Part shown: piece by piece, positions 37,701-50,598 of the stretch
Layout: each line of letters starts with the position of its first letter
How positions within the stretch are numbered: position 1 is the stretch's first letter
NCBI RefSeq assembly: GCF_000747525.1
Contig: NZ_CP009278.1
Coordinates: 868,001-932,000, forward strand
DNA length: 64,000 nucleotides
Source of the DNA: Sphingobacterium sp. ML3W
GTDB lineage: Bacteria > Bacteroidota > Bacteroidia > Sphingobacteriales > Sphingobacteriaceae
Direction: 5' to 3'
Made by a program: the position numbers and the translations under genes
Notes under the pieces: model-generated
What the model was told of the DNA's origin: nothing
The model's database searches: none
The model's input: only the letters and a program-made list of their open reading frames with translations

Positions 37701-38534
37701 ATGATTAAAGCTTCTTTGCACTTCTATAACATCAAGTTAAACGAAGAGTTGGGTAGTTTTAAACGTGATAAATTCGCTATTTCTGTCGGTGATGAATTGC
37801 CATCGGGTATTGTTCAAATGGCTAAAGTTTACGTAGCGAAGAAACGTAAATTGAAAGTAGGGGATAAGATGGCTGGTCGTCACGGTAATAAAGGTATTGT
37901 TGCACGTATTGTACGTGATGAAGATATGCCTTTCTTAGATGACGGAACACCAGTAGATATCGTGTTAAACCCATTGGGTGTACCTTCTCGTATGAACTTA
38001 GGACAGATTTACGAAACTGTTTTGGGTTGGGCTGGTCAAAAATTAGGTGTTAAATTTGCAACTCCTATTTTTGATGGTGCAGAAAAAGAAGAGGTAGAAG
38101 ACTGGGTAGCTAAAGCAGGTTTACCAGCTTCAGGTAGAACTTACCTTTATAATGGTTTAACGGGTGATCGTTTTGACCAACCAACTACAGTTGGTGTGAT
38201 TTATATGTTAAAATTAGGTCACATGGTTGATGATAAAATGCACGCTCGTTCTATCGGACCATACTCATTGATTACTCAACAACCATTGGGTGGTAAAGCC
38301 CAATTCGGGGGTCAGCGTTTCGGTGAGATGGAGGTTTGGGCATTAGAGGCATTTGGTGCATCTAATATCTTGCAAGAAATCTTAACTGTTAAGTCTGATG
38401 ATGTTGTTGGTCGTGCTAAAACTTACGAGGCTATCGTAAAAGGAAACAACTTACCAACTCCATCGGTGCCAGAATCGTTCAACGTATTGGTACATGAGTT
38501 ACGTGGTTTAGGTCTAGATATCACATTGGATTAA
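34725..38534 (+). CDS. rpoB: DNA-directed RNA polymerase subunit beta
   Basis: A 1269-residue catalytic subunit of RNA polymerase. Recognisable regions are the lobe segment [20 protein letters not shown], the rifampicin-pocket region ([20 protein letters not shown], then [14 protein letters not shown]), the switch and clamp segment [14 protein letters not shown], and the C-terminal [20 protein letters not shown]. The start is TTG at 34725, which gives the family-like [15 protein letters not shown] find no in-frame ATG that would give a normal N-terminus. It is preceded by a 169-bp gap with an attenuator-like hairpin. Confidence 0.97.
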   Translation: MANNNIQQERVNFATSRKVLEYPDFLDVQLQSFKEFFQLETTSDNRHQEGLFKVFSENFPISDSRNIFVLEFLDYFIDPPRYDIQECIERGLTYSVPLKAKLKLSCNDEEHEDFETIVQDVYLGTIPYMTPKGTFVINGAERVIVSQLHRSPGVFFGQSRHTNGTKLYSARVIPFKGSWIEFATDVNNVMYAYIDRKKKFPVTTLLRAIGYDSDKDILELFDLADEVKVSKSGLKKYVGRRLAARVLKKWIEDFVDEDTGEVVSIDRNEIILERETVLEEDHIDMIIDAGVKSIILAKEDASNNADYSIIYNTLQKDTSNSEKEAVEHIYRQLRNAEPPDEETARGIIDRLFFSDKRYDLGDVGRYRINRKLKLNTPDETKVLTREDIIAIVKYLINLINSKAEVDDIDHLSNRRVRTVGEQLYAQFGVGLSRMARTIRERMNIRDNEVFTPTDLINARTLSSVINSFFGTNQLSQFMDQTNPLAEITHKRRLSALGPGGLSRERAGFEVRDVHYTHYGRLCTIETPEGPNIGLISSLAVHAKINNLGFIETPYRRVEDGRVVVEEPVHYLSAEDEDEKTIGQANAQYDDNGNFIDAKVKARYFGDFPVIEPTRLDYMDVAPNQITSIAASLIPFLEHDDANRALMGSNMQRQAVPILRPQAPIVGTGLEGRVAKDSRTLINAEGNGVVEYVDADEIKIRYDRTDDDRLVSFDDDVMTYRLIKFKKTNQNTCMNLKPIVGKGQRVTKGQVLCEGYATENGELALGRNLKVAFMPWQGYNFEDAIVISERVAKEDWFTSLHIEEFELEVRDTKRGEEELTADIPNVSEEATKDLDENGIIRIGAEVNGGDILIGKITPKGESDPSPEEKLLRAIFGDKAGDVKDASLKASPSLKGVVIDTKLFARAKKMSKEVERKTLDKLEIAHDRAVKILKERLIEKLFTIVNGKTAQGIYNVYKELLVAKGAKFTQKILAELDYNNINPTGWTTDEDKNEMIKASLHFYNIKLNEELGSFKRDKFAISVGDELPSGIVQMAKVYVAKKRKLKVGDKMAGRHGNKGIVARIVRDEDMPFLDDGTPVDIVLNPLGVPSRMNLGQIYETVLGWAGQKLGVKFATPIFDGAEKEEVEDWVAKAGLPASGRTYLYNGLTGDRFDQPTTVGVIYMLKLGHMVDDKMHARSIGPYSLITQQPLGGKAQFGGQRFGEMEVWALEAFGASNILQEILTVKSDDVVGRAKTYEAIVKGNNLPTPSVPESFNVLVHELRGLGLDITLD

Positions 38535-38549
38535 TTAAGCAAAAGATAG

Positions 38550-38584
38550 AGTTTTAGTGGCTACTATGGTCACTAAAACTTCTT
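38550..38584 (+). terminator. Hairpin between rpoB and rpoC
   Basis: AGTTTTAGTGGC (38550-38561) pairs with GTCACTAAAACT (38569-38580) through one G-U, with a 7-nt loop, followed by TCTTTAT. The T-run is short, so it probably attenuates or serves as an RNA-processing hairpin, because rpoC must be expressed with rpoB. Confidence 0.55.
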
Positions 38585-38610
38585 TATAAAGCTTTAACTT
38601 TTGAATAAGT

Positions 38611-41600
38611 ATGTCTTACAAAAAAGATAATAAAATTAAAAGCAACTTTACATCAATTACTGTAAGCTTGGCATCTCCAGAAACAATCTTAGAGCGTTCT
38701 AGTGGTGAAGTTGTAAAACCGGAGACGATTAACTATCGTACCTACAAACCAGAACGTGATGGTTTATTCTGTGAGCGTATCTTTGGTCCTGTAAAGGATT
38801 ATGAATGTCACTGTGGTAAATACAAACGTATCCGTTATAAAGGTATCGTATGTGACCGTTGTGGTGTTGAAGTTACGGAGAAAAAAGTACGTCGTGAGCG
38901 TATGGGACACATTTCATTAGTGGTTCCTGTTGCACATATCTGGTATTTCCGTTCTCTTCCAAATAAAATTGGTTATTTATTAGGTCTTCCTACTAAGAGA
39001 CTAGACATGATTATCTACTACGAAAGATATGTAGTTATTCAGGCTGGTATTAAAGAGGATGATGGTATCAACTACATGGACTTCTTGACTGAAGAAGAAT
39101 ATTTAGATATTTTAGATACTTTACCTAAAGAAAACCAATATTTAGATGACAACGATCCTCAGAAATTCGTTGCTAAAATGGGTGCTGAAGCGTTAGAAGA
39201 GTTGTTGAAACGTATTGATTTAGATAAATTATCTTATGATTTACGTCACCAAGCGGCTAACGAAACTTCTCAACAACGTAAAAATGAGGCTTTAAAGCGT
39301 CTTCACGTTGTAGAAGCATTCCGTGGTTCAAGAGATCGTATTGAGAATCGTCCGGAGTGGATGATTGTTAAAATCGTTCCGATTATTCCACCGGAATTGC
39401 GTCCATTAGTGCCTTTAGATGGTGGTCGTTTTGCGACTTCAGATTTAAATGATTTATACCGTCGTGTTATTATCCGTAATAACCGTTTGAAACGTTTAAT
39501 TGAAATCAAAGCTCCAGAAGTAATTTTACGTAATGAGAAACGTATGTTACAAGAGGCTGTCGATTCATTATTCGATAACTCACGTAAAGTTAACGCAGTG
39601 AAAACTGAAGGTAACCGTGCGTTGAAATCATTGTCTGATATTTTAAAAGGTAAACAAGGTCGTTTCCGTCAAAACTTATTGGGTAAACGTGTGGATTATT
39701 CGGCTCGTTCGGTAATCGTCGTTGGACCTCACTTGAAATTACATGAGTGTGGTATCCCTAAAGATATGGCAGCAGAACTTTACAAACCGTTTATCATTCG
39801 TAAGATGATTGAGCGTGGTATCGTGAAAACTGTAAAATCAGCCAAGAAAATTGTTGATCGTAAAGATCCAGTTGTTTGGGATATTTTAGAAAACGTGTTG
39901 AAAGGTCACCCGGTATTATTAAACCGTGCTCCTACGTTACACAGATTGGGTATTCAAGCTTTCCAACCTACATTAGTAGAGGGAAAAGCAATTCAATTAC
40001 ACCCATTAGTGTGTACAGCATTTAACGCGGATTTTGATGGTGACCAGATGGCAGTCCACTTACCTTTAGGTAATGCTGCAGTTTTGGAAGCCCAAGTATT
40101 GATGTTAGCTGCACATAATATTCTTAACCCTGCAAATGGTTCTCCAGTAACTGTACCTTCTCAGGATATGGTTTTGGGTCTTTATTACATTACTAAAGGC
40201 CGTAAAAGTACTGAAGAGCAAATTGTACATGGTGAAGGAATGACTTTCTACTCTTCTGAAGAGGTTATTATCGCTTTAAATGAGAAGAAAATTGATACGC
40301 ATGCTTTTATCAAGGTAAAAACTAAGATCAGAAATAAAGAAGGTAATATCGTTGATGCATTAATTGATACAACAGTTGGTCGTGTTATATTCAACCAAGT
40401 TGTTCCTCATGAAGTGGGTTTTATCAACGAGTTATTGACAAAGAAATCTTTGCGTAATATCATTGGAGAAATTGTAAAAACTACGGGTATGGCTCGTGCT
40501 GCGCAGTTCTTGGATGATATGAAAGAATTAGGTTTCCAAACAGCTTTTACAGGTGGTTTATCGTTCAACTTGCAAGATTTGAATATTCCTGCCGCTAAAA
40601 CTGATTTAATTCAACAAGCTACTAACGAAGTTGAAGATGTAATGGGTAACTATAATATGGGTTTCATTACAAACAACGAACGTTATAATCAAATCATCGA
40701 TATTTGGACACGTATCAACAATAAGTTGACATCACACGTAATGGATATCTTATCGAATGACAATCAAGGTTTCAACTCAGTATATATGATGCTTGATTCT
40801 GGAGCGCGTGGTTCGAAAGAGCAAATTCGTCAGTTGTGTGGTATGCGTGGTTTGATGGCTAAACCTCAGAAATCAGGTTCAGCAGGTGGTGAAATTATTG
40901 AAAACCCGATTTTATCAAACTTTAAAGAAGGACTTTCAGTATTAGAATACTTTATCTCTACCCACGGTGCTCGTAAGGGTCTTGCCGATACGGCATTGAA
41001 AACTGCCGATGCGGGTTACTTAACACGTCGTTTACATGATGTGGCACAAGATATGATTGTCATGATTCAAGATTGTGGTGGTTTAAGAGGTATTTACACG
41101 ACTGCATTAAAAGATAATGATGATGTTGTAGAACCGTTATATGACCGTATTTTAGGTCGTGTATCCTTATACAATGTATATGATCCTGAAACAGGTGAGT
41201 TACTTGTTTCTGAAAATGAAGATATTGAAGAAGCTACTGCTGAACGTATCGAAGCTTCAGGTATTGAAGGTATCGAGATTCGTACAGTATTGACTTGTGA
41301 GTGTAAACGTGGGGTATGTGCTTCTTGTTACGGTCGTAACTTAGCATCTGGTAAACGTGTTCAATTGGGTGAAGCTGTCGGAGTAATTGCAGCACAATCA
41401 ATTGGTGAGCCAGGTACACAGTTAACGCTTCGTACGTTCCACGTCGGTGGTACGGCATCTAACATTGCCAATGAGTCTCAGATTTCTTCTAAATATGCTG
41501 GTACGGTTGAGTTTGAAAACTTACGTACAGTATCACAAGAAGGTGAAGATGGTACACATCAAGTAGTATTGGGTCGTTCTGGTGAGATTAAAATTTTGGA

Positions 41601-42888
41601 TGAAACGAGAAAAGTTGTATTCCAACAAAATATCCCATACGGTTCCCAATTATTCGTTGAAGAAGGAAATCAAGTAGCTAAAGGTGATAAGTTAGTAGCA
41701 TGGGATCCATATAATGCTGTTATTATCTCTGAGTTTGCCGGTAAAGTTGAATTTGATGCAATCGTTGAAGGTGTTACTTTCCGCGAAGAATCAGATGAGC
41801 AAACTGGTCACAAAGAGAAAGTAATTATTGAAACTCGTGATAAAACGAAAAACCCTGCTATCAAGATTATGGATAAAAAAGGGGAAGTAATTCGTACCTA
41901 TAATATTCCAGTAGGAGCTCACGTTTCGGTATCGGATGGTGTAACTGTAAAAGAAGGTGGTATCTTAGTTAAGATTCCTCGTTCTACAGGTAAAACTCGA
42001 GATATTACAGGGGGTCTACCTCGTGTAACGGAATTATTTGAAGCACGTAACCCTTCTAATCCAGCTGTTGTAACGGAAATTGATGGTGTTGTAACTTTAG
42101 GTGGTGTTAAACGTGGTAACCGTGAGATTTCTATTGAGTCTCGTGATGGTCAAATTAAAAGATACCTAGTTCCACTTTCTAAGCATATTTTAGTTCAGGA
42201 TAATGACTTTATCAAAGCAGGTATGCCTTTATCAGATGGTTCGATTTCTCCAGCAGATATCTTATCAATCAAAGGTCCTTCAGCAGTACAGCATTATATT
42301 GTAAATGGTATCCAAGAGGTCTACCGTCTTCAAGGTGTGAAAATCAATGATAAGCACTTTGAAACGATTGTTCACCAAATGATGCAAAAAGTTAATATCG
42401 AGGATCCAGGAGATACACGTTTCTTAGAAAAAGAAGCTGTTAACAAATGGGATTTCATGGAAGAAAATGATTCATTATATGACAAAAAAGTCGTTGTTGA
42501 ATCGGGTGATTCTAATGACTTACGTCCTGGTCAGATTGTTTCGTTACGTAAATTACGTGAAGAAAACTCTAGCTTGAGACGCCGTGATCTTAAATTAGTA
42601 GAGGTTAGAGATGCAATTCCTGCAACTTCTAGTCCTTTATTGCAAGGTATCACTAGAGCTTCCTTAGGAACAAAATCATTTATCTCAGCAGCATCATTCC
42701 AAGAGACAACTAAAGTCTTGAACGAAGCGGCTATTGCAGGTAAGCGTGATAATTTATTAGGATTGAAAGAGAACGTAATTGTGGGTCACTTGATCCCTTC
42801 AGGTACAGGTCTTCGTCAGTACAGTAGTATTATCGTTGGTTCTCGTGAAGAATACGATCAATTATTAGCTTCTAAAGAAGAAGATTAA
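38611..42888 (+). CDS. rpoC: DNA-directed RNA polymerase subunit beta'
   Basis: A 1425-residue subunit that carries the active-site magnesium. The N-terminal zinc ribbon is [20 protein letters not shown], the catalytic loop is [13 protein letters not shown], and the second zinc site comes from [16 protein letters not shown]. The bridge and trigger regions ([19 protein letters not shown]) and the C-terminal [20 protein letters not shown] are intact. It ends at a strong terminator. Confidence 0.98.
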   Translation: MSYKKDNKIKSNFTSITVSLASPETILERSSGEVVKPETINYRTYKPERDGLFCERIFGPVKDYECHCGKYKRIRYKGIVCDRCGVEVTEKKVRRERMGHISLVVPVAHIWYFRSLPNKIGYLLGLPTKRLDMIIYYERYVVIQAGIKEDDGINYMDFLTEEEYLDILDTLPKENQYLDDNDPQKFVAKMGAEALEELLKRIDLDKLSYDLRHQAANETSQQRKNEALKRLHVVEAFRGSRDRIENRPEWMIVKIVPIIPPELRPLVPLDGGRFATSDLNDLYRRVIIRNNRLKRLIEIKAPEVILRNEKRMLQEAVDSLFDNSRKVNAVKTEGNRALKSLSDILKGKQGRFRQNLLGKRVDYSARSVIVVGPHLKLHECGIPKDMAAELYKPFIIRKMIERGIVKTVKSAKKIVDRKDPVVWDILENVLKGHPVLLNRAPTLHRLGIQAFQPTLVEGKAIQLHPLVCTAFNADFDGDQMAVHLPLGNAAVLEAQVLMLAAHNILNPANGSPVTVPSQDMVLGLYYITKGRKSTEEQIVHGEGMTFYSSEEVIIALNEKKIDTHAFIKVKTKIRNKEGNIVDALIDTTVGRVIFNQVVPHEVGFINELLTKKSLRNIIGEIVKTTGMARAAQFLDDMKELGFQTAFTGGLSFNLQDLNIPAAKTDLIQQATNEVEDVMGNYNMGFITNNERYNQIIDIWTRINNKLTSHVMDILSNDNQGFNSVYMMLDSGARGSKEQIRQLCGMRGLMAKPQKSGSAGGEIIENPILSNFKEGLSVLEYFISTHGARKGLADTALKTADAGYLTRRLHDVAQDMIVMIQDCGGLRGIYTTALKDNDDVVEPLYDRILGRVSLYNVYDPETGELLVSENEDIEEATAERIEASGIEGIEIRTVLTCECKRGVCASCYGRNLASGKRVQLGEAVGVIAAQSIGEPGTQLTLRTFHVGGTASNIANESQISSKYAGTVEFENLRTVSQEGEDGTHQVVLGRSGEIKILDETRKVVFQQNIPYGSQLFVEEGNQVAKGDKLVAWDPYNAVIISEFAGKVEFDAIVEGVTFREESDEQTGHKEKVIIETRDKTKNPAIKIMDKKGEVIRTYNIPVGAHVSVSDGVTVKEGGILVKIPRSTGKTRDITGGLPRVTELFEARNPSNPAVVTEIDGVVTLGGVKRGNREISIESRDGQIKRYLVPLSKHILVQDNDFIKAGMPLSDGSISPADILSIKGPSAVQHYIVNGIQEVYRLQGVKINDKHFETIVHQMMQKVNIEDPGDTRFLEKEAVNKWDFMEENDSLYDKKVVVESGDSNDLRPGQIVSLRKLREENSSLRRRDLKLVEVRDAIPATSSPLLQGITRASLGTKSFISAASFQETTKVLNEAAIAGKRDNLLGLKENVIVGHLIPSGTGLRQYSSIIVGSREEYDQLLASKEED

Positions 42889-42904
42889 TAATTCTTAAAA
42901 TAAC

Positions 42905-42943
42905 AAAAAGGGTTGCAGATTTTATCTGCAACCCTTTTTTGTT
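42905..42943 (+). terminator. Intrinsic terminator after rpoC
   Basis: A perfect 16-bp stem, AAAAAGGGTTGCAGAT (42905-42920) and its complement (42924-42939), closes a 3-nt loop and ends in T. It is 16 bp past the rpoC stop. Confidence 0.95.
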
Positions 42944-43611
42944 TTGGAACACATTGTAGCCCTTCTTTTCAAATGCTGTATTGTCATCTTTATATTTGTT
43001 CGTACGTTATCTTCAACAGATGATTTCTGCTGTCTGAACATCTCTTGATACTGCTTTATAGTAGTTACTATGATGGATCCTATTGTTTGTGGCAGGTGTA
43101 TTTTTGATTTTTATCCGATTTAGAAATGATAGGCTTGTATGTTAGCTAAGTGTAGGTGGTCTTTATCTATAATACGGTATCATATATGACAAAAATAGCT
43201 AGCTAGGGGAGGTCATGCTTTAATTATTTTCTCTTTTATTCATAATAAAAGAGAAAATAATTAAGAATATACAAGGATTAGATTGTTCTGGACCTTTTTT
43301 TTAAGTCTGATGCATGGAAAATATATAAGCATTTTATAATCATAGTCCCATTTTAAAGGAAGTTTTTATTTTTTAGACTATTATTGTTACTGCATGTGAC
43401 CGTTTTTAATACCTGTACGATTAGTAGATGAATATAGATTCATATTTAAAGCGTAAAATTAGGGAATGGAGTAAGCCGCATTTTAAAAGGTAAAGAATGG
43501 TTTTAATCCTATTTAAGTACTGAGAAAATACGGATTAATAATGAGGATTGAAATCAATCATCCAATGATACAGCAAGTTACCCCCTTTCTCAATAAATAA
43601 GCAAGAAAACG
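42944..43611. other. Gap between rpoC and the rRNA promoters
   Basis: About 670 bp without a convincing gene on either strand. The only strong structure is the AT-rich inverted repeat at 43220-43264. No tRNA or transposon end was seen. Confidence 0.6.
43220..43264. repeat. Perfect 21-bp inverted repeat
   Basis: The left arm is 43220-43240 (it begins TTAATTATTTTCTC), followed by the loop CAT and the exact complement at 43244-43264. The long, pure A/T-rich stem with a 3-nt loop could act as a bidirectional terminator insulating the rRNA operon, but it may also be a cruciform or the scar of a small mobile repeat. Confidence 0.8.
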
Positions 43612-43644
43612 TTTGGAAGTGATTATAAAAATGGTCTATCTTTG
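43612..43644 (+). promoter_or_regulatory. rRNA operon promoter P1
   Basis: TTTG (43612-43615) and TATCTTTG (43637-43644) are 21 bp apart. The -7 box is identical to those of the rplK and tuf promoters. It lies about 390 bp upstream of 16S. Confidence 0.72.
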
Positions 43645-43762
43645 CACCACTCCGCAAGGGAGGAACGGTCGGTTCGAAAGGGCTGACACTGAAAAAAAGA
43701 GGGTCTATGTTATTTAGACGCAGAAATCGAAAAGGTCTCCAAAAATAAATTTTCACATTTAT

Positions 43763-43793
43763 TTTGGATATACCAAAAAGATCTCTACCTTTG
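43763..43793 (+). promoter_or_regulatory. rRNA operon promoter P2
   Basis: TTTG (43763-43766) and TACCTTTG (43786-43793) are 19 bp apart, a good match to the phylum promoter. Two tandem promoters are usual for rRNA operons under growth-rate control. Confidence 0.72.
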
Positions 43794-43886
43794 CAGTCCC
43801 AACGGAAACGAAGGGAATCAAAACAAGATCGATAACGGCGCAATGCCGACATCATATAGCCGAAGCGAGATGCGGAAGCGAAAAAA

Positions 43887-43895
43887 GTTCTTTAA
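43887..43895 (+). promoter_or_regulatory. boxA-like antitermination motif in the rRNA leader
   Basis: GTTCTTTAA lies 141 bp upstream of 16S, directly before the 5' arm of the 16S processing stalk. The same motif recurs before 23S. Confidence 0.5.
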
Positions 43896-43901
43896 AAATA
43901 T

Positions 43902-43920
43902 AATCATGTAACGTAACGAG
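43902..43920 (+). other. 5' arm of the 16S processing stalk
   Basis: AATCATG and ACGTAACGAG (43902-43920) are complementary to CTCGTTACGT and CATGATT at 45587-45608, just past 16S. Pairing would bring both ends of pre-16S together in the stalk cut by RNase III. Confidence 0.7.
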
Positions 43921-44035
43921 TAGTGTTGAGAAACGACGAAAGTTAAAAAAAACAACCTGTTCAATTTTAGAATCAGAAATAAAATACAAGACAATTCTAT
44001 TTATTATAAATAGTCTTGATCTTACACTTCATTTT

Positions 44036-45566
<1,531 letters not shown>

Positions 45567-45586
45567 TAGAGCATTCAAGATTGAAG

Positions 45587-45608
45587 CTCGTTACGTATAC
45601 ACATGATT
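45587..45608 (+). other. 3' arm of the 16S processing stalk
   Basis: CTCGTTACGT, a 5-nt bulge and CATGATT pair with 43902-43920 upstream of 16S. Confidence 0.7.
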
Positions 45609-45687
45609 TATATTTTAGAAACAAAAAGAAACATTTGAAGAAATGTGCCCATCCCTGTAGGATGGTCCAGAGAGAGAATGATAAGCT

Positions 45688-45761
45688 AGTCCCGTAGCTC
45701 AGTTGGTTAGAGCACTACACTGATAATGTAGGGGTCAGCAGTTCAAATCTGCTCGGGACTA
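45688..45761 (+). tRNA. tRNA-Ile (anticodon GAT)
   Basis: Acceptor AGTCCCG pairs with CGGGACT, the anticodon loop is CTGATAA, T-loop TTCAAAT, discriminator A. It is in the usual place in the 16S-23S spacer. Confidence 0.96.
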
Positions 45762-45775
45762 CCATAAAACGATAC

Positions 45776-45849
45776 GGGGAATTAGCTCAGCTGGCTAGAG
45801 CACCTGCCTTGCACGCAGGGGGTCATCGGTTCGACTCCGATATTCTCCA
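45776..45849 (+). tRNA. tRNA-Ala (anticodon TGC)
   Basis: Acceptor GGGGAAT pairs with ATTCTCC through one G-U, the anticodon loop is CTTGCAC, T-loop TTCGACT, discriminator A. It lies 14 bp after tRNA-Ile in the spacer. Confidence 0.95.
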
Positions 45850-45900
45850 CAGGTCTGCCCGAACACCAAGATATTGTGTTCATGATAAGGGCGACAAAGA

Positions 45901-45947
45901 GTTCTTTGACATATTGAAAGAAAAAAATTACAAGAGAAGACAACAGT
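45901..45947 (+). other. boxA-like motif and 5' arm of the 23S processing stalk
   Basis: GTTCTTTGAC (45901-45910) repeats the boxA-like motif. ATTGAAAGAAAAA (45913-45925) and GAAGACAACAGT (45936-45947) are exact complements of TTTTTCTTTCAAT (48994-49006) and ACTGTTGTCTTC (48973-48984) past 23S, forming the pre-23S stalk. Confidence 0.72.
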
Positions 45948-46074
45948 AGAGACAATACTGTGATGTGCTCGATGTATTATGAAGACCCTCGGTCAAGGCC
46001 GAACGGATTAATGCGTAGCATCATGGTTATATATATCAAAAAGCAACCCATAGTAGCAAAAGGGCTATGAGGTG

Positions 46075-48963
<2,889 letters not shown>

Positions 48964-48972
48964 AACGCAGAC

Positions 48973-49006
48973 ACTGTTGTCTTCCTCTTTTAGTTTTTCT
49001 TTCAAT
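48973..49006 (+). other. 3' arm of the 23S processing stalk
   Basis: ACTGTTGTCTTC and TTTTTCTTTCAAT are complementary to 45913-45947 before 23S. Confidence 0.72.
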
Positions 49007-49074
49007 TGTCTATAGATCGGATGGTCGCTTTATCCCTTATGGATATTGTTTCTATATTCTGATAACCTTATTTT

Positions 49075-49181
49075 AGGTGCCTATATCGGCGGTGTCTACC
49101 TCTTCCCATTCCGAACAGAGAAGTCAAGCCCGCCAGAGCCGATGGTATTGCCGTAACAGGTGGGAGAGTAGGTCGGTGCCT
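49075..49181 (+). rRNA. 5S ribosomal RNA
   Basis: About 107 nt. The ends AGGTGCC and GGTGCCT pair as helix I through two G-U pairs. Interior hallmarks are CCCATTCCGAACAGAGAAG and the AGCCGATGGTATTGCC loop E region. It follows 23S by about 110 bp. Confidence 0.95.
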
Positions 49182-49193
49182 TTTTTTATACAG

Positions 49194-49223
49194 AAGCCCT
49201 TGCAGTACAGCAAGGGCTTTTTT
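49194..49223 (+). terminator. Intrinsic terminator of the rRNA operon
   Basis: AAGCCCTTGC (49194-49203) and GCAAGGGCTT (49210-49219) form a 10-bp stem with a 6-nt loop, followed by a T-run. Confidence 0.92.
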
Positions 49224-49329
49224 GTGTTCCGTATTTTCTGGGGGACAGCACCACTGGACCGGACATCACACTACAGTCGATGTTATGTCGTATGTAGTCG
49301 TAAATACTGGGAGTTAGAAGGTTGCCTTT

Positions 49330-49364
49330 TTTGTGTTATAGGCTAGCTTAAACTGCTAAATTTG
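49330..49364 (+). promoter_or_regulatory. Candidate promoter of the LacI-family gene
   Basis: TTTG (49330-49333) and TAAATTTG (49357-49364) resemble the phylum promoter, although the 23-bp spacing is longer than usual. The -7 box covers the TTG at 49362, which supports the ATG at 49398 as the start of the gene. Confidence 0.45.
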
Positions 49365-49397
49365 TTCTATATTTGGAATGCCTTTATTTCAGCAATA

Positions 49398-50414
49398 ATG
49401 TCACAGATAACGATTATAGAACTAGCAGAACGATTGGGATTATCCAAATCAACAGTATCTCGAGCTTTTAGGGATGGCAATGATATTAATCCAAATACTA
49501 AGGCACGTATTTTGAAAATGGCCGATGAATTAGGCTTCTCGCCTAATATGTATGCCAGTAACCTAAGAGCTAATAAAAGCAATACCATTGCTATTATTAT
49601 TCCTGAATTTGGTAATAAATTCTTTAGCCAAGCTATTAAAGGAATCGAATTGGTCGCTAGATCGAAAAATTATCATACCTTAATTTATGTAACAGATCAT
49701 CGTGTAGACAAAGAAGCCTCTATTATACGTTCATTAATCAATGGTCGAGTAGATGGGGTTGTTATGTCTGCATCCGGCGAAGGACATGATCATAGCCATC
49801 TTCAGGTTTTAAAGGATAATGACTTACCTATCGTTTTTTTTGATAGAACTTATGATGATGTATACACTCCATTTGTGACAGGTAATGATTTTGAAGCGAG
49901 CTTCTTAGCTACGGAACATCTCATCGAAAATGATTGTAAGCGCATAGCTTATTTAGTGATCAATCAAAACGTTTCTATTGGTAAAATACGTATGGCTGGC
50001 TACAGGGCCGCTTTAGAGAAATATCAAATTCCCTTCGATTCAAATTTAATCCTAGATACGGTAAATGAGCCGGAAGGCAATATGGAAGATATTAGAAATC
50101 TTTATCGTATACAAAAACCTGATGGGTTACTTGCTTCAGTTGAACGTTTGGCAATATCAGCTATGCGTGTTGCCAAGAATGAAGGTATATTGATTCCCTC
50201 CGAGTTAAAACTGATTTGTTTTTCATGTTTAGATATAGCAGACCTCATTGAACCTGCCTTAAGTGTTGTTAAACAACCAGCATATGAAATGGGAAAGATG
50301 GCAACAGAATACCTTTGCCAATTAATTGCTAAACCGTTTATCTTCACTAATCAAGAGATTACTTATCTCGATTCTTCATTAATTTTTCAAAAATCGAGTA
50401 AAAAAAGTTACTAA
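49398..50414 (+). CDS. LacI-family transcriptional regulator of the starch/maltose locus
   Basis: A 338-residue DNA-binding regulator. The helix-turn-helix (ITIIELAERLGLSKSTVSRA) and hinge helix (SPNMYASNLRANKSNTIAII) occupy the first 60 or so residues; the rest is a periplasmic-binding-protein-like sugar domain (LVIN, VGKIRMAGYRAALEK-type region, LICFSCLDIADLIEPALSVV). The start MSQITIIE is chosen over TTG at 49362. It lies just upstream of the amylase-SusCDE operon and two LacI-type operators at 50459 and 50557, so it probably controls that operon in response to a maltose-type sugar. Repressor or activator cannot be told from sequence. Confidence 0.92.
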   Translation: MSQITIIELAERLGLSKSTVSRAFRDGNDINPNTKARILKMADELGFSPNMYASNLRANKSNTIAIIIPEFGNKFFSQAIKGIELVARSKNYHTLIYVTDHRVDKEASIIRSLINGRVDGVVMSASGEGHDHSHLQVLKDNDLPIVFFDRTYDDVYTPFVTGNDFEASFLATEHLIENDCKRIAYLVINQNVSIGKIRMAGYRAALEKYQIPFDSNLILDTVNEPEGNMEDIRNLYRIQKPDGLLASVERLAISAMRVAKNEGILIPSELKLICFSCLDIADLIEPALSVVKQPAYEMGKMATEYLCQLIAKPFIFTNQEITYLDSSLIFQKSSKKSY

Positions 50415-50458
50415 AAAGTTTGGATTTAACTCTTTAGCTTTTTATCTTAGATAAATAT

Positions 50459-50472
50459 TGGGAACGTTCCCA
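50459..50472 (+). promoter_or_regulatory. LacI-type operator O1
   Basis: TGGGAACGTTCCCA is a perfect 14-bp palindrome with the central CG typical of LacI-family operators. It begins 44 bp after the regulator stop. Confidence 0.82.
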
Positions 50473-50556
50473 GTATAATGCAGCCAATTGTAACAAGATT
50501 TTACTGTTTAATTTATAGTATATTTTATAGAATGAGCCATTATTTGAACTAAATAA

Positions 50557-50570
50557 TGGGAACGTTCCCA
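50557..50570 (+). promoter_or_regulatory. LacI-type operator O2
   Basis: A second identical TGGGAACGTTCCCA, 98 bp from O1 centre to centre and 28 bp before the amylase start codon. Similar flanks at both sites (CCCAGT, then a GCAnCCAATT block) show a direct duplication of about 40 bp. Confidence 0.82.
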
Positions 50571-50598
50571 GTGATGTTGCAACCAATTATAGATAGTT

